Source of the DNA: Bacillus aquiflavi
Lineage (GTDB): Bacteria > Bacillota > Bacilli > Bacillales > Cytobacillaceae
Assembly: GCF_019915265.1 (NCBI RefSeq)
Contig: NZ_CP082780.1
Coordinates: forward strand, 1,922,001 to 1,986,000
DNA: 64,000 bases
Reading direction: 5' to 3'
Shown: positions 18,383 through 27,257 of the stretch, piece after piece
Numbering within the stretch: position 1 is the stretch's first letter
Layout of the letters: each line of letters begins with the position of its first letter
Made by a program: the position numbers and the translations under genes
The notes under the pieces: model-generated
What the model saw: the letters and a program-made list of their open reading frames with translations, nothing else
What the model was told of the DNA's origin: nothing
Databases searched by the model: none

Positions 18383-18406
18383 TAGACCCCGGTAAAACCG
18401 AGTCTT
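18383..18406 (-). terminator. Terminator stem of terD, gene-proximal copy
   Basis: AAGACTCGG / CCGGGGTCT around TTTTA, about 22 bases past the terD stop codon, but followed by AGGGATTG rather than a T tract, so it is probably inefficient. Confidence 0.5.
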
Positions 18407-18427
18407 AAAATTTAATCATTTTCATTA

Positions 18428-19009
18428 TTAACTAACTTGAAGGCCAAAATCAGTTGCTAATGCGGCTAATCCTCCACCATAGCCACTCCCAATTGCACTA
18501 AACTTCCATTCGTTGTTATGACGATATAATTCACCAACAACAAGCGCTGTTTCAATTGAGAAGTCCTCACCTAGATCATAACGAATCAGTTCTTCATTTG
18601 ATCCTCCATCCAAAATACGAACATATGCATTTGAAACTTGACCAAAGTTTTGATTCCGTGTTTCAGCATCATGTATCGTGATCGTAAAAGCAATTCTATG
18701 TACGTTCGCAGGAACAGCATTTAAATTAATTTTAATTTGTTCGTCATCGCCGTCGCCTTCCCCAGTTCGATTATCGCCTGCATGTACGACAGAACCGTTG
18801 CCTCCTTGGAGATTATTATAAAAAATAAAATCACTATCTGAGTTTACCTTACCGCTTTCATTAAGCAAAAATACTGATGAGTCTAAATCAAAATCATTTC
18901 CACCGTCATACTTATTAACATCCCATCCTAACCCAACAATTACATTCGTTAAACCGGGATTTGTTTTTGTTACATCTACTTTTTGTCCTTTTGCTAAACT
19001 AATAGCCAC
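18428..19009 (-). CDS. TerD family calcium-binding stress protein
   Basis: 193 residues with both calcium loops, [12 protein letters not shown] near residue 40 and [13 protein letters not shown] near residue 80, and the C-terminal [20 protein letters not shown]. It is very close to the TerD at 8120-8698, so the two probably arose by duplication. It is the first gene downstream of an ECF-type promoter at 19041-19069 and has a GGAGG ribosome site. Expected to act with TerC (17395-18162) in the stress response. The family call is secure. Confidence 0.93.
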   Translation of the reverse strand: MAISLAKGQKVDVTKTNPGLTNVIVGLGWDVNKYDGGNDFDLDSSVFLLNESGKVNSDSDFIFYNNLQGGNGSVVHAGDNRTGEGDGDDEQIKINLNAVPANVHRIAFTITIHDAETRNQNFGQVSNAYVRILDGGSNEELIRYDLGEDFSIETALVVGELYRHNNEWKFSAIGSGYGGGLAALATDFGLQVS

Positions 19010-19040
19010 TTTTCATTCCTCCAATATTTCATATAATATC

Positions 19041-19069
19041 TTTACGTTAAAAGCGATAATAAGGTTTCA
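19041..19069 (-). promoter_or_regulatory. SigW-type (ECF) promoter of terD
   Basis: Minus strand TGAAAC, 17 bases, CGTAAA, about 32-60 bases upstream of the terD start. This is the second ECF-like promoter in the Ter region and differs from consensus only in the last bases of the -10. Confidence 0.6.
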
Positions 19070-19108
19070 TAAATTTATATTGAAAAAAGGAATTATAGAA
19101 AAATTCCT

Positions 19109-19720
19109 CTAATTCATCCACTTTGGCGGAGTTTTTTTATCCCAATAAATCGATCCTAAATCGTGATGTGTTTGGAAGTTATCATGGTGTGTATGATAAT
19201 GAAAGTTAAACCAAAAGCCCGCTTGAGGTGGACGATCTTTTCTCACATGGAAGCGGATAATATCCTTTCCAGTATCATTATCGATAATATTAAAAATTTT
19301 TTCACCATCACCACCGCTTGGTGTTTCAGAAATAGTCAATGAACTAAGGGCTTCTTCAGGATATTGTGTCGTTATATTTTTTATTGCGACTTCTATATTT
19401 GGCAAAATCATTTCCTGAAATTCATCTTTAATAACTGGCAAAATTCTATTACCAAACTTCCGGTAAGACTGTTCTTCTGCTTCCTTTATCATTTGTGCGA
19501 CTAAATCAACCTTATCTAATTTCGCTTCTTCTGTTTGTAACTGTTGTGTTTGCTGATTTTTTGAAGATGTAGCCTCAAAAGCATTTCGCTTTTGAGTTTT
19601 ATTGACATTTACATCGGTATAAAAAGCTTGCGAAGGCGTTACGATTCCGAATGTTAAAATCGTAATTAATACGACAAACGTCTTTCTAATCCATCTATTC
19701 ATTTCACTCATTCCCTTCAT
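19109..19720 (-). CDS. ypjP: YpjP-like secreted protein
   Basis: 203 residues, the length of B. subtilis YpjP. A basic N-terminus and hydrophobic stretch (RKTFVVLITILTFGIV) form a signal peptide. After a Gln-rich linker, the domain holds the YpjP family segment IIRFHVRKDRPPQAGFWFNF followed by a His-rich HYHTHHDNFQTHHD and a C-terminal WDKKTPPKW. The histidines suggest metal binding, but no function is established. In B. subtilis ypjP lies close behind thyB; here the Ter cluster lies between. Confidence 0.85.
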   Translation of the reverse strand: MKGMSEMNRWIRKTFVVLITILTFGIVTPSQAFYTDVNVNKTQKRNAFEATSSKNQQTQQLQTEEAKLDKVDLVAQMIKEAEEQSYRKFGNRILPVIKDEFQEMILPNIEVAIKNITTQYPEEALSSLTISETPSGGDGEKIFNIIDNDTGKDIIRFHVRKDRPPQAGFWFNFHYHTHHDNFQTHHDLGSIYWDKKTPPKWMN

Positions 19721-19919
19721 AAAATCAGCAAATCAACAATACTATTTATATAGTAAAGGAATTTTCTGAAACACTCTACTATTTTTACTCAAATTTAAAA
19801 CCTTGTTAATTCTATTATAAATATTTTTACGTAGAAAAACAGAAATGGTTTCGTTTTTTTGAAAAGTTCTGTCAAACTATTAAACAATGATTTGCAATAT
19901 CCCCGTTGTTCAATAGCAA

Positions 19920-19972
19920 AAATAGCACTCCTCTAAGTTTACAATGAAGAATGCGAGCGTTTGTCAAAGTCT
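19920..19972 (-). repeat. Fragment of the terminator-linked repeat
   Basis: GTTTACAATGAAGAATGCG followed by AGCGTTTGTCAAAGTCT corresponds, in reverse, to the first 40 bases of the repeat (AGACTGTTGACAAACGC, then GCATTCTTCGTTG). Only this end remains. It lies in the 500-base gap upstream of ypjP. Confidence 0.45.
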
Positions 19973-20071
19973 AAAGTATAAATATTAATAAATCAGCAAC
20001 ATTAAATAGTAAGCTTTCATAACCTAAATGAACTAAAAAGATTACATAAACAGTCAAAGGAGTTGGATAAA

Positions 20072-20149
20072 ATGGATTTTCCCCTTATAATTGTATTAAG
20101 TGGCCTTTTATTACTAGCTTATTTCGTTTATTTATCACTAACAGATTAA
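20072..20149 (+). CDS. 25-residue single-pass membrane peptide
   Basis: An ATG seven bases after AAAGGAG opens a 25-codon frame whose product is one membrane helix (FPLIIVLSGLLLLAYFVYL) with a short acidic tail. Codon usage and the good ribosome site favour a real small protein, and a terminator shared with brxA follows. It resembles KdpF-type peptides in size and pattern, but no kdp genes are present, so no function is assigned. Confidence 0.5.
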   Translation: MDFPLIIVLSGLLLLAYFVYLSLTD

Positions 20150-20179
20150 GTCATTTAAACGTAAAACTGAAGTGATGAT

Positions 20180-20218
20180 TAAAAAAGGAACTAGACGTTT
20201 GCCAAGTTCCTTTTTTAT
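20180..20218. terminator. Bidirectional terminator between small ORF and brxA
   Basis: AAAAAAGGAACT / AAGTTCCTTTTTT around an 11-base loop, giving a T tract on both strands; it serves brxA on the minus strand and the small peptide gene on the plus strand. Confidence 0.8.
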
Positions 20219-20653
20219 TTAGCAATATTTTTGAAAAGCATTCATTAAATTTTCGATAATTCCTTCGATCGAATTGCCTTCAATCTCATGACGAGGAATG
20301 AAATGGACTACTTCTTTTTGATTTAATAATGCCATTGATGGTGAGGAAGGTTCATGATGAGTAAAATATTCACGCATTTTTGCTGTTGCTTCCTTTTCCT
20401 GTCCCGCAAAAACAGTAACTAAATGATCTGGTTTTTTCTCACTATTTAAAACAGCTTGAATAGCTGCCGGACGGGCAAGTCCTGCTGCACAGCCACAAAC
20501 AGAATTGACGACAACTAAAGTTATTCCTTCAACAGATTCGATAAAGTTTTCAACATCTTCTTCCGTAAGTAACTCTTTAAATCCATTATCGACAAGTTCT
20601 TTACGCATTGGTAATACCATTTGTCTCATATATTCTTCATATGCCATTGACAT
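20219..20653 (-). CDS. brxA: Bacilliredoxin BrxA (YphP)
   Basis: 144 residues. The CxC motif Cys53-Gly-Cys55 in NSVCGCAAGLARP is the bacilliredoxin signature; the fold is thioredoxin-like with VVVFAGQEKEATAKMREYF downstream. BrxA removes bacillithiol from S-bacillithiolated proteins such as OhrR and MetE after oxidative stress. It lies beyond ypjP as in B. subtilis (where yphP precedes ilvD; ilvD is not here). It is monocistronic with a bidirectional terminator. Confidence 0.95.
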   Translation of the reverse strand: MSMAYEEYMRQMVLPMRKELVDNGFKELLTEEDVENFIESVEGITLVVVNSVCGCAAGLARPAAIQAVLNSEKKPDHLVTVFAGQEKEATAKMREYFTHHEPSSPSMALLNQKEVVHFIPRHEIEGNSIEGIIENLMNAFQKYC

Positions 20654-20725
20654 AGAAAGTCCCCCTTGTTTTTAATCGATTCCCACACAACCTTCTACTC
20701 TAACCTAGTATGTTTATCGCCGAAT

Positions 20726-21859
20726 TTACCCTTTACGCGCCTCAGTCATTTGCTTCCAAACGGAGCCTTTTGCTGCTTCTCCGCCTTCAATACGCTCAAT
20801 TGCCAGCTTTATTTGCATACTCACTTCAAATTCTGGATCGTCCTCTGCTCTTTTTAACGCCGGCAGTGCACTTTTGTCGCCAACTTCGTATAAAAACATC
20901 GCCGCTCTCCAGCGTACAAGCTTACTTTCATCTTGAAGAGCATCTCCCATCGCTTCAATCGCCTCAGTAAACCCTAAATCGGATAAACAATCACCTGCTG
21001 TCCGTCTGACCGTTACTGTTTTATCTTTCATTGCTTTATATAATAAAGGCAAAACTCTTTTATCCTCTATCATTCCTAAATAAACTGTCGCTAGTCTACG
21101 AATTGACGCTTTTTCATCGTCTAAAGCTTTTTCAAGGACAGGGATATCCTCTATAGTCGGGTCGTCCATTTGTTCTAAAAGCCTGTATCGCTTCCGCCAA
21201 TCTTGATCATCCAAAAATTCCGGTGTGAGCTTTAATCTTTTTCTTCCATGACTTTGCGAACCCTGTTTCATTTTTGCTCTGTTAACTAAATCATTTAAGC
21301 GCTCTTTCGGATAAGCGGCCATCAACTCCTCGATAATTTCTTCGCCGATTTGGTTTAAATCACCATAACGAATGCCAAAGTCGGTCCATTTCCGAAGTAT
21401 GACAACATTTTCGCCTTCTTCCTTTGCCCGCACTACTGCATCCGCATATTCTTGTGGCAAACCGAAACGTTTTTCCTCTGTTCCGTCTGTTAACTTTACT
21501 TGCATTGGTATCCCTTTAAACATTTGAACAAAAACGTTGACTTCACCAAAATGTTCATCCAATTTGTTTTCATGATTTGCTAACGGCTCTGCTTCTTCTC
21601 CAAAGGCTAGGCGAACTTTCGAAAGAATCTCTTTCCAATCAAATTTTGCGTTTCGCTCTACCGCCAAAAAATCAGCAACATGGTATACCCCTTTAACACC
21701 GTCTATTTGTAAAATTTGTTGAATGATTTCTGGAGCACCATGAGCATTTTCTTTCTTATAATTATTACTTCTGCCCATTGGCAGCTCTTCGTCTAAATTA
21801 ATTTTCATCGTATTTGGACTCGGTGTTGGTTCAATTGATTTAATTTTTATGATCATCAC
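20726..21859 (-). CDS. ypgR: YpgR / conserved virulence factor C family protein (Nfu-N plus HEAT repeats)
   Basis: 377 residues. The first 90 residues resemble the Nfu N-terminal scaffold domain (TPSPNTMKINLD, then GVKGVYHVADFLAVER). The C-terminal half is built of HEAT-like repeats (SIRRLATVYLGMI, VTVRRTAGDCLSDLG, LVRWRAAMFLYEVG). This is the YpgR/CvfC layout; the Staphylococcus aureus orthologue affects virulence gene expression, mechanism unknown. The start is either the GTG at the listed end or the ATG one codon later. It lies 70 bases upstream of brxA on the same strand. Confidence 0.85.
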   Translation of the reverse strand: MMIIKIKSIEPTPSPNTMKINLDEELPMGRSNNYKKENAHGAPEIIQQILQIDGVKGVYHVADFLAVERNAKFDWKEILSKVRLAFGEEAEPLANHENKLDEHFGEVNVFVQMFKGIPMQVKLTDGTEEKRFGLPQEYADAVVRAKEEGENVVILRKWTDFGIRYGDLNQIGEEIIEELMAAYPKERLNDLVNRAKMKQGSQSHGRKRLKLTPEFLDDQDWRKRYRLLEQMDDPTIEDIPVLEKALDDEKASIRRLATVYLGMIEDKRVLPLLYKAMKDKTVTVRRTAGDCLSDLGFTEAIEAMGDALQDESKLVRWRAAMFLYEVGDKSALPALKRAEDDPEFEVSMQIKLAIERIEGGEAAKGSVWKQMTEARKG

Positions 21860-21962
21860 CTACTTATTTTAATATTTCCACGATGGATAACTGTTAAAAG
21901 CTTATCATAAACTTCATCTCGGATTCACGCTTATTGCCCAAGAAATAAAGGGCTGCTATGGG

Positions 21963-23861
21963 TTAGTCTTCTGCAAGCTCACTTAAATAGCTCCAGCGTT
22001 CGATTAATGATTCTAACTTTTCATTTATTTGCATTTCTTCTTCGGTTAAAGCTTGAGCCTTTTCATAATTACTGCCCGTATTCGCCATTTCAGTTTGCAC
22101 TTGTTTAAGTTGTGATTCTACTTCTGCTATTGTTTCATCAATGTTTTCCCATTCTTTCTTCTCCATATACGTCATTTTTTTCTTTTGAGCTTTTTCTTGC
22201 CGTTTGGGAGTTTGTTGTTGTTTCATTTCTTTTTGTTCATTATGATTTACTGCCTTTTGTAAATAATCCGAGTAGTTCCCATAAACTGATTCAATCACAC
22301 CGTTCCCTTTTAGAATGAGGAGCTGTTCAGCTACTTTATCTAAAAAGTATCTATCATGTGAAACTGAAATAACAACCCCTGGAAATTCATCAAGATAATC
22401 TTCCAAAATCGTCAATGTTTCAGTATCGAGATCATTTGTTGGCTCGTCTAGTAAAAGGACATTAGGACCACCCATTAAAATTTTTAATAAATAAAGCCGG
22501 CGCTTTTCTCCGCCTGACAGCTTTCGAATAAGAGTACCGTGAGTGTGCATCGGAAAAAGAAAGCGTTCGAGCATCTGTGCCGCTGAAATCAATTTTCCAT
22601 CAGCTGTGGTGATGACTTGAGCCGTTTCTTTAATGTATTCAATCATTCGTTTATTTTCATCCATCTCCTCACTATTTTGCGTATAGTAAGCAATTTTGAC
22701 AGTTTGGCCTTTTATTAGTTCACCAGCATCGATGTTGATTTTTCCTGCTAAAATATTTAACAAGGTTGATTTTCCTGTTCCATTTCTACCGATAATTCCA
22801 ATTCTATCTCCTTGTTTAACAAATAAATTTGCATCTTTTAAAATAATTCGATCTTTAAACTGCTTTGAAACTGACTTTAATTCAAAAACTTGCTTTCCTA
22901 ACCTGCTACCGCTAAGATCCATCTCAAGACGATCTGTCATTTTTCCGCTAGCTAGCTTCCCTTCAAGCTTTTCAAACCGTTGGATTCTCGCTTTTTGTTT
23001 CGTTGTCCGAGCCTTTGCCCCGCGTTTTATCCACTCAAGTTCACGGCGATATAAATTTTGTTGTTTTTCTAGCGCCGCAGCTTCATTTTCTGCTCGAATT
23101 GCCTTCTCTTCAAGGTAATTAGCATAATTCCCTTTGTAGCTATACAAACTCCCGCCGCTTAACTCAAAAATTCGATTTGTCACTCGATCTAAAAAATACC
23201 GATCATGGGTCACTAGTAAAACAGCCCCCGTATAGCGGCTTATGTATTCTTCTAACCATTTCACTGATTCATAATCAAGATGGTTTGTCGGTTCATCTAA
23301 AATTAATAAGTCAGGCTCTTCAATTAACACTTGAGCAAGAGCTACGCGTTTTTTCTGACCTCCAGAGAGCTCGCCAATTTTTTGGTCAAATTGTTCAATC
23401 CCTAGCTTAGAAAGAATCGCTTTAGCGTTTGAACTTGCTTCCCAAGCATTATGTGCATTCATTTTACGTTGTAAGTCATAAAGCTGTTGTTGAATCTCAT
23501 TATTATTTGGATCTTTCTCAAGCCGTAATATCAATTGCTCATAGTTTTTCAGCAGACGAATGGTCAGTGCTTCACTCGTAAACACTTGTTCAAGAACTGT
23601 TAAATGATCAATTAATTCCGGCTGTTGAGGCAAATAGGTGATGCGAAAATCTTTACTTTTGACAATCTCACCTGAATCAGGAACAACGATCCCCGCTACA
23701 ACTTTTAATAACGATGACTTTCCTGTTCCATTTATACCGATTAATCCTGCTCGGTCTTTTTCCTTAATTGTAAATGAAATATGTTGAAAAAGTTCCTTTT
23801 CACCATATGTTTTAGAGACGTCTTCAATCGTGATCATTTTCATTTTGATCATTCCAATCAT
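21963..23861 (-). CDS. yfmR: ABC-F ATPase (YfmR-like, ribosome-associated)
   Basis: About 630 residues with two ABC domains and no membrane span: Walker A GINGTGKSS and GRNGTGKST, signatures LSGGQKKR and LSGGEKRR, Walker B ILDEPTNHLD and LLDEPTNDLD, and the inter-domain helical linker (RRELEWIKRGAKARTTKQ) that reaches the ribosomal E site and peptidyl-transferase centre. A coiled-coil C-terminal tail follows. Overall order and length fit YfmR, which relieves ribosome stalling together with EF-P; an antibiotic resistance ABC-F is less likely but not excluded. Several in-frame ATGs occur within the first nine codons and no clear Shine-Dalgarno helps to choose. Confidence 0.9.
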   Translation of the reverse strand: MIGMIKMKMITIEDVSKTYGEKELFQHISFTIKEKDRAGLIGINGTGKSSLLKVVAGIVVPDSGEIVKSKDFRITYLPQQPELIDHLTVLEQVFTSEALTIRLLKNYEQLILRLEKDPNNNEIQQQLYDLQRKMNAHNAWEASSNAKAILSKLGIEQFDQKIGELSGGQKKRVALAQVLIEEPDLLILDEPTNHLDYESVKWLEEYISRYTGAVLLVTHDRYFLDRVTNRIFELSGGSLYSYKGNYANYLEEKAIRAENEAAALEKQQNLYRRELEWIKRGAKARTTKQKARIQRFEKLEGKLASGKMTDRLEMDLSGSRLGKQVFELKSVSKQFKDRIILKDANLFVKQGDRIGIIGRNGTGKSTLLNILAGKINIDAGELIKGQTVKIAYYTQNSEEMDENKRMIEYIKETAQVITTADGKLISAAQMLERFLFPMHTHGTLIRKLSGGEKRRLYLLKILMGGPNVLLLDEPTNDLDTETLTILEDYLDEFPGVVISVSHDRYFLDKVAEQLLILKGNGVIESVYGNYSDYLQKAVNHNEQKEMKQQQTPKRQEKAQKKKMTYMEKKEWENIDETIAEVESQLKQVQTEMANTGSNYEKAQALTEEEMQINEKLESLIERWSYLSELAED

Positions 23862-24129
23862 TATAAATGGTCTTTTTTGATTAAGAGAATCATTCGCCTT
23901 TAGACAATTGCGTGCAAAATAGGCTTTCTATCGTGCTTATTTTAACATAACGGACCATTTCCAGCTATGTTATCTCGTTTATACTTCGTTATAAAATGGT
24001 GTGAACTATTCACATATATTGAGACATAACAAAGTTTAACCAACAACATGTTCTATTGCTCTAGGCTGAATGTCTTTTTCATATTCTGTTCGTACAGACA
24101 CATAGTATGTTCCTGACTTTGTTTTGGAA

Positions 24130-24521
24130 ATCGACAATCGCTTCTAGTACCGTATGACTTTCGCCACGAATGTACACACTTTTTAATAAATCCTGATCTC
24201 CTAATTCATTTAATGTTTCAAAAAGAGTGTTCCAACCGTTTCCCTAAATATTTACCAATTCCTGTTTTGATGATATGTCATCCTTAAATTCCGGTAACGA
24301 TTCCTATAAGACTTTTCTCCCCCCGAAATTAAAAAATCAGACCATCTGGACACCATATTCCCACTTAAATGCTTGACTATTACGGCAACACTATTTGAGT
24401 ATGCATTTAAATTCCAGTGAATTTCTTTGTTTCGACAATTGCCTTATTGTCTTATTTCCCAGGTTTTTTACATTTCTAAATCTTTCCTGCACACCTTTAA
24501 ATACTCTTTTCCGAGGTTCAT
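24130..24521 (-). pseudogene. Decayed DinB-family (DUF1572) gene
   Basis: On the minus strand, fragments in three frames join into one DinB-like protein: MNLGKEYLKVC at the start, then ERFRNVKNLGNKTIRQLS, HWNLNAYSNSVAVIVKHLSG, NMVSRWSD and GGEKSYRNR, and finally GWNTLFETLNELGDQDLL with YIRGESHTVLEAI. At least three frameshifts and several stop codons break it. The usual C-terminal His motif (QLAHYSYHVGQI) is lost. DUF1572 proteins are DinB-like putative metal-dependent transferases. The 110 bases downstream carry another short coding-like remnant that I cannot place. Confidence 0.75.
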
Positions 24522-24632
24522 TTTTGACACTCCCCGTTAAAATTAATACTAACGATTTTCAATCGAGTAAATACCATTTAAAGAGAACAGCTCTATTCGG
24601 ATTACCACGCGCTTTAATTAATAAATATGCTA

Positions 24633-25193
24633 CTATTTTGAATTCATATAATACACAAGATTATCGGTCCAGTCACCGAATTCATAAATAAAATCCTTTC
24701 TTGTACATTCATAAATAAGCCCAACACGCTCCGCCAATCGAGTTGAAGGAGTGTTATCTAAATTAATGTGAGCCTCTATGCGATGATATCCAAGGTTTTG
24801 AAAAGCCATTCTAATCCCTTCTTTAACAGCCTCTGTACCGTATCCGTTTTTCCAATATTGATTATGAATCATATAACCCAAAAGTCCCCATTGAAATTCT
24901 TCTCTCATAATTGTACAAAATTCAACCTTGCCTATATATTTTTGATCTGACTTACGAAAAACACTAAAAACGTATGCTTCATCCCGATCAGCTAATTCTC
25001 GATGTTTTGTAACCATATTGTTAAATTTCTTTTGGGTCCATTCGGTCAAATCTATTTTGTTGCCATCATATTTGTACTGAGACGGTAGTCTTTTACTAAA
25101 TCCCTCTAGCCACCGTTCATAATCCTGGTTCCGTAACGGTCTCAAAGTTAATCTTTCTGTCTCTGGTTGTAATTTAATTCCTTTTACTTTCAA
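24633..25193 (-). CDS. GNAT N-acetyltransferase, RimJ/RimL type
   Basis: 186 residues. The RimJ/L-type beginning TERLTLRPLRNQDYERW is followed by the acetyl-CoA segment HNQYWKNGYGTEAVKEG (motif A) and ahead of RIEAHINLDNTPSTRLAERVG (motif B), all in order. These enzymes acetylate N-termini of ribosomal proteins or small amines; no specific substrate is indicated. Translation starts at a TTG preceded by AAGGAG. It lies alone between the DinB remnant and the IS4 element. Confidence 0.88.
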   Translation of the reverse strand: MKVKGIKLQPETERLTLRPLRNQDYERWLEGFSKRLPSQYKYDGNKIDLTEWTQKKFNNMVTKHRELADRDEAYVFSVFRKSDQKYIGKVEFCTIMREEFQWGLLGYMIHNQYWKNGYGTEAVKEGIRMAFQNLGYHRIEAHINLDNTPSTRLAERVGLIYECTRKDFIYEFGDWTDNLVYYMNSK

Positions 25194-25348
25194 TGTGACA
25201 TCTCCTTAGCATAATAATTTTAAAAGCCCTTTTTGCCATATATGCCATAAGACATCACTCCTTTCACGTAATTATTAATATATTGTATTACTTTTTTGAT
25301 TAATCCCAACTAATGCTCCGGTCGTTTTAATTAACTCTGATTCCTAAC

Positions 25349-25447
25349 TTATTTGATAATGATGGTAAATAAAACTACTGTTCCAAGAAAGATAACAGCA
25401 ATGAACAAAACAAATGTATACTTAAATATTTTTAAAATTTTTTTCAT
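25349..25447 (-). CDS. Possible 32-residue membrane peptide
   Basis: An ATG-started frame coding a basic N-terminus (KKILKIFKY) and one hydrophobic helix of about 20 residues. No strong ribosome site is present. It could be a small membrane protein or the signal-peptide stub of a lost gene. The rest of 25194-25552 shows nothing I can identify. Confidence 0.3.
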   Translation of the reverse strand: MKKILKIFKYTFVLFIAVIFLGTVVLFTIIIK

Positions 25448-25552
25448 AGTCTTAATTAATTTTTATCATATCACTAGCATTGCGTAAAATTAGTTAGAAC
25501 TTTCTGTTAATATATTTCTTCGTTTTTGAATTAAAAAGACAAGACCTAAATA

Positions 25553-26773
25553 AAGGTGGTACTGTCCATTTGGTAACAATATACAGTTATCCCAGAGTTA
25601 CAACAACAAGATTCTTTTACGGACTAGAGCGTTCATCAAACTTTCGTGTCCAAATATAAGAAGGTTTCCAAATTGCTCTCTTTAACCAGCGAGTGATTCG
25701 AAGTAAAGATTTACTACTTTTCATCTCTAATTGAATGAGAACATTTAGGCAATAGGTGATAAGGGCTAAGAAAATTTGGTTTTGAATCGCGGTCTCACTC
25801 ATACGATAAAAATGCTTAATTTCTACGTGCTGCTTCAGCCATTTGAAAAATAGTTCAATGGCCCAACGAGAACGATAAATATCACTGATTTCTTCAGCAC
25901 TTAAATCAAAGCGATTCGTGATTAAACGAAGGAAGTTTCCTTTTGTATCCTTGACTTCAAGAAGACGAAAGACATTTTCTGTTCGATTTTGTATGCTACC
26001 GATGTAAACCCTTTTGTCGGATTGTACAGGGCAATCATCCGAAATTGAAAAAGAATGAACTTCACGAATGACTGCATTTTTCTTCAGTCGTGATACGAAA
26101 AAATAACCTTCATCGGTCATCCGATCGAATCGTTCATAATCCACATAGCCACGATCAAACACGTACATAGCTTCTTTATCATCTACCAGAACTTCAAGCT
26201 GATTTCGGTCATGTTCTTTTGCCGTTGTAATGACAGCTTTTTCTGGATAAACAGCATTTTTATCCATGAATACAAGTCGTAAATGTAGTTTTACACCTGC
26301 TTTTGTTTGACGAAACTTCGCCCATTGATAGTTAGTTAAGTTGAGTGGTAGAGTACTCGAATCAATGATTTTTAGTGGCATTCTCTTTTCACTTTTCATG
26401 TGATAATGTTGAATTTTCCACACTAAATCCAAGAACATATGAGAAAGAATGAGCGGATTGATATTATTTTTCTTTCGTGATAACTGAGATGTACTAATTG
26501 ATTCAAATCCGAGTATTTTCTGAAGATCTTCGTCTAAAAGGGCATCACTGATTTCTTCTAAGCTCTCATATTCATGAAGCTGGGCAAAAAGCAAAAACTT
26601 AATATAAGACTCCGTTGTAAACTTCTTTGTATAGTAGTCCTGTTTTTGTTCTTTAACAAGTTCAGAAAGCTTTTGAATATTTATTGGTGAAACCCATTTA
26701 CCAAATGACATAATTAGTGTATTCTTGTCCATGATGTATTCCTTTACATTTGGATTTGGACAGGAACCACCTG
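25553..26773 (-). mobile_element. IS4-family insertion sequence
   Basis: A complete transposase gene is flanked by imperfect inverted repeats: AGGTGGTACTGTCCATTTGG on the left and, reading inward from the right, AGGTGGTTCCTGTCCAAAT. No clear target duplication could be read, so the outer limits are good to a few bases. The spacing and IR resemble the IS4Bsu1-like subgroup. Confidence 0.8.
25617..26732 (-). CDS. IS4-family transposase
   Basis: 371 residues, uninterrupted. The DDE catalytic residues are visible: first Asp in LKIIDSSTLPL (about residue 126), second in YVFDRGYVDYERFD (about 195), and the Glu in the YREK-like YRSRWAIELFFKWLKQH (about 290). An N-terminal DUF4372-like region (SFGKWVSPINIQKLSELV) is typical for this IS4 branch. 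It catalyses cut-and-paste transposition of its element. The intact frame suggests recent activity. Confidence 0.93.
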   Translation of the reverse strand: MDKNTLIMSFGKWVSPINIQKLSELVKEQKQDYYTKKFTTESYIKFLLFAQLHEYESLEEISDALLDEDLQKILGFESISTSQLSRKKNNINPLILSHMFLDLVWKIQHYHMKSEKRMPLKIIDSSTLPLNLTNYQWAKFRQTKAGVKLHLRLVFMDKNAVYPEKAVITTAKEHDRNQLEVLVDDKEAMYVFDRGYVDYERFDRMTDEGYFFVSRLKKNAVIREVHSFSISDDCPVQSDKRVYIGSIQNRTENVFRLLEVKDTKGNFLRLITNRFDLSAEEISDIYRSRWAIELFFKWLKQHVEIKHFYRMSETAIQNQIFLALITYCLNVLIQLEMKSSKSLLRITRWLKRAIWKPSYIWTRKFDERSSP

Positions 26774-27257
26774 TACTTCCATTGTAAAGGATTTTTTTTT
26801 TGTTTTACAATCACATTATTTTTAAAAATTCCTAGTATTTAAAATCATCTGAATATGTTAATGCAATGCTAGTGTTATCATATATTAAACTTTTTCTATG
26901 TTTCAAAACAAAGTTAGTAATTCAACTTCACAACTATTTGGTTTATTTGCTATTAATACCCCTCCCTCAAGCCTTAATGCTTACATTTTTATGCAAAAAA
27001 CCCCCTTTTGATTAGACAATTTTTTTAACCTATCAAGAAGGGGATGTGTTTAATTAAAATTTATTTTTCTCATCATCACCGTATTCAGGGAAGCTTCTCG
27101 GTTTCTTTGATTTTTAGAATATTTATAGGAAAGTGTCGTTACAGTAGTTCACCTAATCATTAGATTGATTGATACATATAAATCCTTGATACGATTGGTA
27201 TGATTGGAACTAGTTATATTATAATAGGCTATATCAATTTTGATTGGAGTGTGATTG
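26774..27257. other. Intergenic stretch with a hairpin
   Basis: No gene is recognised between the IS4 end and the PfpI remnant. At 26999-27045 the arms CCCCTTTTGAT and ATCAAGAAGGGG face each other around about 20 bases, a terminator-like hairpin without a clear parent gene. Confidence 0.4.
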
